Source: OFTM10 sp964344055 (lineage in GTDB: Bacteria > Actinomycetota > Acidimicrobiia > Acidimicrobiales > Aldehydirespiratoraceae). Taken from it: a stretch of 64,000 nt of DNA. The position numbers and the translations under genes are program-made. Shown piece after piece: positions 61,167 to 64,000 of the stretch (the stretch's first letter is position 1; each line of letters opens with the position of its first letter). The DNA is taken from positions 62,001 through 126,000 of the forward strand of contig CAYFLT010000001.1 in NCBI GenBank assembly GCA_964344055.1, given 5' to 3'. The notes under the pieces were generated by a model. The model did no database searches. It was not told where the DNA came from and saw nothing but the letters and a program-made list of their open reading frames with translations.

Positions 61167-62775
61167 TCAGACCGCCTCGCCGGTCTCCGCGGTGAGGCAG
61201 GGGCCGAGGAGGAGCGCAGCCCACTCCTCCATGGTGACGCGTTCGACGATCGGCCGGCCGTACGCCTCCGCGCAGCGCCGCTCCTGATCGCCGGCGAGGA
61301 CTCCCGCAGCGACGAGGAGCGGAGCGTCGACATGCTCGATCACGGCGCGCGAGAGCTGCTCGTGGAGATCGATCGTGACGTTGATCGCCGCGAGGTCGTA
61401 GGACCCGGCCACCGCCTCGACCGTGCCGGTACGGGTTTCGATCCTCTCCGAGACACCGTTCGCGCGGGCGTTGTCCATCGTCACCTCCTCGCACGCGGGG
61501 TCGATGTCGACGGCCACGCACGTGGCACCCAGAACGGCTGCGGCGATCGCGAGGATTCCCGAGCCGGTGCCGACGTCGGCCAGCCGTGAACCGGCAGTGA
61601 TGGTCGTGGCCAGGAGCTCGACGGCCAGGCGGGAGGACGGATGCGATCCCGCCCCGAAGGTCGGTCCGGGATCGATGATCAGCTCGGGTCCGGGTTCGGC
61701 GGGCAGCCAGGGAGGCCGTATCCGGAATGGTCCGGCCCGGTGGACGACAGCATGGGCCCGCCACGCGTCGAGTCCTTCGTGGTCCTCCACCACCCGGAGT
61801 CGACCCCCCAGCCGGCCGGCTGCGACACCGGCCAGATCGGAGTCCGCGAAGGCGCCGACGACCGCGGTTGGCCGTTCCTCGATACCCACCGCCCCCAGAG
61901 CCCACAACTGCTCGGCCTGCTGGCGCAGGAAGCGGTCGAACTCGGCGGCGAGGTCGTCGGCGTTGGGGAGCGATGACGCCGCGGCCTCGTCGAACCGTTC
62001 CTCGAGGCGCGCCACGTAGCGGGAAATGTCCTCGTCGTCGTCCATCGCCTCGTTGACGCGGGCCTCCCACTCCCGCGCTTCCTCGTCGAGTTCCGACCAG
62101 TGGGTGGGGAGCCCGGTGACCCGCTCGAAGGGCTCCAGCAGAGATCTCGACGCCTTGGGATTCGGGGTGCCAGACACATAGTGCGGCACGCTGACCCGCA
62201 AGGACACGGCCGGAATGTCATCGCGTTCCAGGCGCTCCTGGAGCACCCCGATCACCCCGGTCGGCCCTTGATAGGAGGGTCGGTCGAGTCGCAGCGCGGC
62301 CGCGAGGTCGGCGTCGGTCGTGGAACCGGTGACCGAGAGCGGACGGGTGTGGGGGACCTCGGAGATCATCGCGCCGAGGGTGACCACCAGCGCCACGTCG
62401 AGCCGCTCGACGATCGTGGCGATCGCATCGGAGAACGTGCGCCACAGCAGATGGGGCTCGACCCCCTCGATGAGGACGAGGTCGCGATCGCGATCGGGGA
62501 GCGTGACGCAGTGGATCCGACTCTCCGGCCAGTCCAGCACCCGCCGGCCGTCATCGTCGATGTGCACGACGGGCCGCCGCTCGGTGAAGTCGAAAAAGGG
62601 GGTCCGGGTCGATCTCGGCCACCTCGATCGCGTCGGTACCGCGGAGAGCCGCGACTGCGCCGGTGGCCGCTTCGCCGACATCGAACAGCCCCTCGAAGGC
62701 AGCCACCAGGATCGGTGCTCGCAGCTCGGGCAGGGGATCAGCGGTCCAGCGCAGGACGTCCACGGGCCCCAGCAT
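61167..62775 (-). CDS. PAC2-family protein fused to a PrmA-like methyltransferase, apparent frameshift
   Basis: The start MLGPVDVLRW...PILVAAFEGLFDVGEAATGAV is a PAC2 domain (proteasome-assembly-chaperone-like). In the run CCCCCTTTTT at 62593-62602 one extra base breaks the frame; without it DPDPFFDFTERRP is restored. PAC2 goes on (LVLIEGVEPHLLWRTF, SYQGPTGVIGVL, VPHYVSGTPNPKASRSLL) to LPNADDLAAEFDRFLRQQ. With no stop, a PrmA-like part follows: LWALGAVGIEERPTAV, FGAGSHPSSRLAVELL, ADVGTGSGILAIAAAVLGA, AVDIDPAC (SAM site). PrmA methylates ribosomal protein L11. ATG 62775 is given; TTG 62805 is an alternative. Fusion is seen, its role unknown. Confidence 0.75.
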
Positions 62776-62823
62776 GCCTGCTTGGCTTGAATCGGCCACC
62801 TCCAACGCCGATTGATCAAGGAG

Positions 62824-64000
62824 ATGCAGGCCATCGAGCAGACAACGGCGGACCCGAGATGGGATCCCGCGCTGGTGAAGCGCGTGGTGAAGATCCGTAC
62901 CCTCTCCGCGGTCTCGATGGGGATCGCGCCCCTTTTCATCCCGGCCTTCGGGCAGTACCGAGTGGCACTGGCGTTGCTGGTGATGCTGGTGGTGCCCGTC
63001 TGCACCCTCGTCGTCTATCGCTTCTCACCACCCGACCGGGTGCTGCCGAACGCCACCCTCGTCGACACGTTCTGGGCGGTCGCCGCGGTCCAGCTGATTC
63101 CCGAGGCTTATGCCTGCGCGATGCTGATCGCGATCGCGATGCTGGCGTTCGTCGCTGGGGAGAGCATGCGGACGCTCAGTCAGGCCTCCGCGATCGGGGT
63201 CGTGGGCTTCGCGGTCGCGGGCTACGTGCATCGACCCGACTTCTGGATCGGCCTGATCGTCATCTATGTGCTCCTGCTCCCACTGCTCTTCTTCATGGCG
63301 GCGACCCAGAGCGAGCGCGAGATGCGCCACGAACTGAGAATGCGACATCGCGCGGAGCACGACCTCCTGACCGGGCTCCGGAACAGGGTCGGGCTCGCCG
63401 ACGCCCTCGCGTCACCGAGCACGGTTGCGGTGGTGGCGATCGACCTCGACGGGTTCAAGGACATCAACGACACGCTCGGCCACGAGGCGGGAGACCAGCT
63501 CCTCGTCCGCCTGTCGGAGCGAATGACGAAGGTGGTCGGTGAGCTCGGTGTGCTCGCTCGCATCGGCGGCGACGAGTTCGCGGTCGCCGTGCGAGAAGGT
63601 CGCGCCGACCGCCTGGCCGCCGATCTGCTCCGGTCCTGTCGTCGACGGGTGGCGCTTGGCGACATCGATGTGTCGATTGGCGCCTCGATCGGCGTGGCGG
63701 TCGCGACGACCGACGCCGACGGGCCGGAGCTGCTGCGGCGAGCCGATCTCGCCATGTACGAAGCGAAGCGCAGCCAGGGAGGGGTGCGCATCTGGACCGA
63801 TGCAACCCGCCGGGCGTCACGCCAGCGGGTCACCCTGTCGGGTGAAGTCGAGCACGCGTTCGAACGGGGCGAATTCGAGCTGCACTTCCAACCGATCATC
63901 CACAGCGCCTCCGGTCGAATGGCCGATGTCGAGGGACTCTTGCGCTGGCGTCATCCCGAACGGGGTCTGCTCGGACCCGGCGACTTCCTGGACCTGGTCG
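62824..64000 (+). CDS. Membrane GGDEF/EAL protein, cut by window edge
   Basis: At least 392 residues, running off the window. About six membrane helices (residues 26-160) form the N-terminal sensor (VLLLPLLFFMAATQSEREMRHELRMRHRAEHD links to the next part). The GGDEF domain is intact, ARIGGDEFAVAV (about 247), with no R-x-x-D inhibitory site. The start of an EAL domain follows, but the signature reads VEGLLRW, EGL in place of EAL; whether it hydrolyses c-di-GMP is open. ATG 62824 has AAGGAG right against it, which is too close to be a good ribosome site, so the start is uncertain. Divergent from PAC2. Confidence 0.82.
   Translation, partial: MQAIEQTTADPRWDPALVKRVVKIRTLSAVSMGIAPLFIPAFGQYRVALALLVMLVVPVCTLVVYRFSPPDRVLPNATLVDTFWAVAAVQLIPEAYACAMLIAIAMLAFVAGESMRTLSQASAIGVVGFAVAGYVHRPDFWIGLIVIYVLLLPLLFFMAATQSEREMRHELRMRHRAEHDLLTGLRNRVGLADALASPSTVAVVAIDLDGFKDINDTLGHEAGDQLLVRLSERMTKVVGELGVLARIGGDEFAVAVREGRADRLAADLLRSCRRRVALGDIDVSIGASIGVAVATTDADGPELLRRADLAMYEAKRSQGGVRIWTDATRRASRQRVTLSGEVEHAFERGEFELHFQPIIHSASGRMADVEGLLRWRHPERGLLGPGDFLDLV

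Overview
The window is G+C-rich, gene-dense DNA with GTG starts, many leaderless-looking promoters and mostly actinobacterial gene families: a DtxR-type iron regulator, a very long Lhr helicase, a Nei2-like glycosylase, a class III cyclase/AAA/TPR protein and a Co-type nitrile hydratase. The best guess is a free-living member of the Actinomycetota, possibly class Acidimicrobiia; that taxonomic step is inference. The sequence is a draft. It has five N runs (989-1012, 4414-4513, 9879-9888, 14591-14600, 22164-22173) and four genes that need a one-base shift to read through, most simply explained as sequencing indels.

Layout. 0.4-4.2 kb: ferric-iron ABC importer (ATPase, lipoprotein, double permease), with two near-identical DtxR/tox-like boxes at its promoters; a DtxR-family regulator lies at 9 kb. 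4.2-4.7 kb: 91-bp tandem hairpin repeats between convergent genes. 4.7-9.6 kb: epimerase and divergent TetR regulator with operator palindromes, then an ECF sigma / anti-sigma module. 9.7-19.5 kb: housekeeping and metabolic genes (lhr, UDP-sugar dehydrogenase, guaB, esterase, nei). 19.5-20.9 kb: a hairpin repeat, a cupredoxin and a LuxR-type orphan. 21-30 kb: two paralogous MacB/FtsX ABC units and a NarL-type two-component system, linked by a shared CCCTGAGG motif. 30-36.6 kb: a cyclase/ATPase/TPR signalling protein and an OmpR-type two-component operon with a DUF4173 membrane protein.

36.7-45.2 kb is an accessory metabolic region: an L-2-hydroxyglutarate oxidase-like enzyme, a Rieske-TPP enzyme fusion, a GNAT, a diiron oxygenase with its ferredoxin-type reductase, and a nitrile hydratase (beta, His-rich alpha) facing a gene in which the NHase accessory domain is fused to an unknown domain. 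45.3-54.3 kb is the most unusual block: ECF sigma and membrane partner, a 53-residue zinc-ribbon peptide, a 977-residue protein joining a glutamine-synthetase-fold amidoligase-like domain to a membrane/extracellular region, then a tightly overlapped four-gene double ABC-2 transporter. The small peptide and the big protein's cytoplasmic tail share an EKG[S/N] motif, suggesting a peptide-modification system.

54.4-64 kb carries lipid/CoA genes (enoyl-CoA hydratase, thiolase, SDR), a PAC2-PrmA fusion, and two GGDEF/EAL proteins; the second runs off the window. No tRNA, rRNA, CRISPR array or insertion sequence was found. The only stretch over 300 bases without a gene is the repeat block at 4.2-4.7 kb.
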